DNA from: Sepioteuthis lessoniana
Lineage: Eukaryota; Mollusca; Cephalopoda; Myopsida; Loliginidae
DNA: 64,000 nt
Assembly: GCA_963585895.1 (NCBI GenBank)
Contig: CAUZXS010005779.1
Span: 1 to 64,000 of the forward strand
Direction of reading: 5' to 3'
Part shown: one piece after another, positions 63,815 through 64,000 of the stretch
Numbering within the stretch: the stretch's first letter is position 1
How the letters are laid out: each line of letters starts with the position of its first letter
Program-made: the position numbers and the translations under genes
The notes under the pieces: generated by a model
What the model saw: only the letters and a program-made list of their open reading frames with translations
What the model was told of the DNA's origin: nothing
The model's database searches: none

Positions 63815-64000
63815 TGTATATACTCATATATCATGCAACTTTTTGAGACCTAAATTTTAACCTAATATTAGGAGATTGCACCATGTATGTGATACAAACT
63901 TTGTGTGTGTAAATAGTTGACCAAGGCTAGGCCAAGGCCAACTGGTATGTCTACAGTTTTCAGCTCCTAAAGTCTACAAATAGTGCTGGTTAGTATCAGA
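63815..64000. mobile_element. Second copy of the foldback MITE, cut by the window end
   Basis: ATATACTCATATATCATGCA, GAGACCTAAATTTTAACCTA, ATATTAGGAGATTGCACCAT, CAAACTTTGTGTGTGTAAAT and CCAAGGCTAGGCC match the element at 250-445. Confidence 0.7.

Overview
The window is AT-rich, intron-dominated animal DNA. The gene content is small: the six 3' coding exons of one multi-exon gene on the minus strand (the TCAIM orthologue, 7.2-28.1 kb) and one apparently intronless minus-strand gene of unknown function (52.1-53.2 kb). Everything else that can be recognised is transposon, SINE, satellite or unmarked AT-rich DNA. Very dense tRNA-derived SINEs, many mariner/Tc1 copies, RTE-like and other LINE 3' ends, Penelope-like elements and long (TA)n tracts suggest a cephalopod mollusc, most likely an octopus. 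That is an inference from repeat style and was not checked by search.

Layout: 0-7 kb holds old repeats, a gag-like fossil and SINE pieces. 7.2-28.1 kb is the TCAIM exon region; all five introns have GT-AG ends and reading phase is kept across all six exons (388 residues). These introns carry a MITE split by a LINE, an LTR-like fossil with a perfect hairpin, a mariner, a head-to-tail chain of LINE 3' ends, and a 1-kb satellite of about forty 25-bp units lying just upstream of an acceptor site. 28-49 kb is a repeat field: two copies of a DD37D-type transposon, Penelope-like elements with hammerhead-ribozyme-like motifs, tRNA-headed units with inverted tails, a mariner, and an 870-bp foldback. 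49-55 kb is nearly repeat-free and surrounds the intronless gene. 55-64 kb returns to mariner, Tc1, SINE and Penelope-like copies.

Four SINE groups recur. They are called A, B, C and D here; these are working labels, not database names. A, C and D have tRNA-like heads with A and B boxes. B is a longer unit with an internal tandem of roughly 70 bp and shares its 3' end with A.

The most interesting items are: an exact seven-residue copy of the histone H3 tail (K4-S10) in the intronless gene; a well-formed hammerhead-like fold after a GIY-YIG reading frame, with related motifs at several other loci; two loci sharing the order inverted tail, tRNA-like head, hammerhead-like core, tail; the satellite next to the TCAIM acceptor; and telomere-like filler at the deletion point of a mariner. 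The TCAIM exons for the mitochondrial leader and J-like N-terminus were not found; they may be short exons further up the minus strand or beyond the window.
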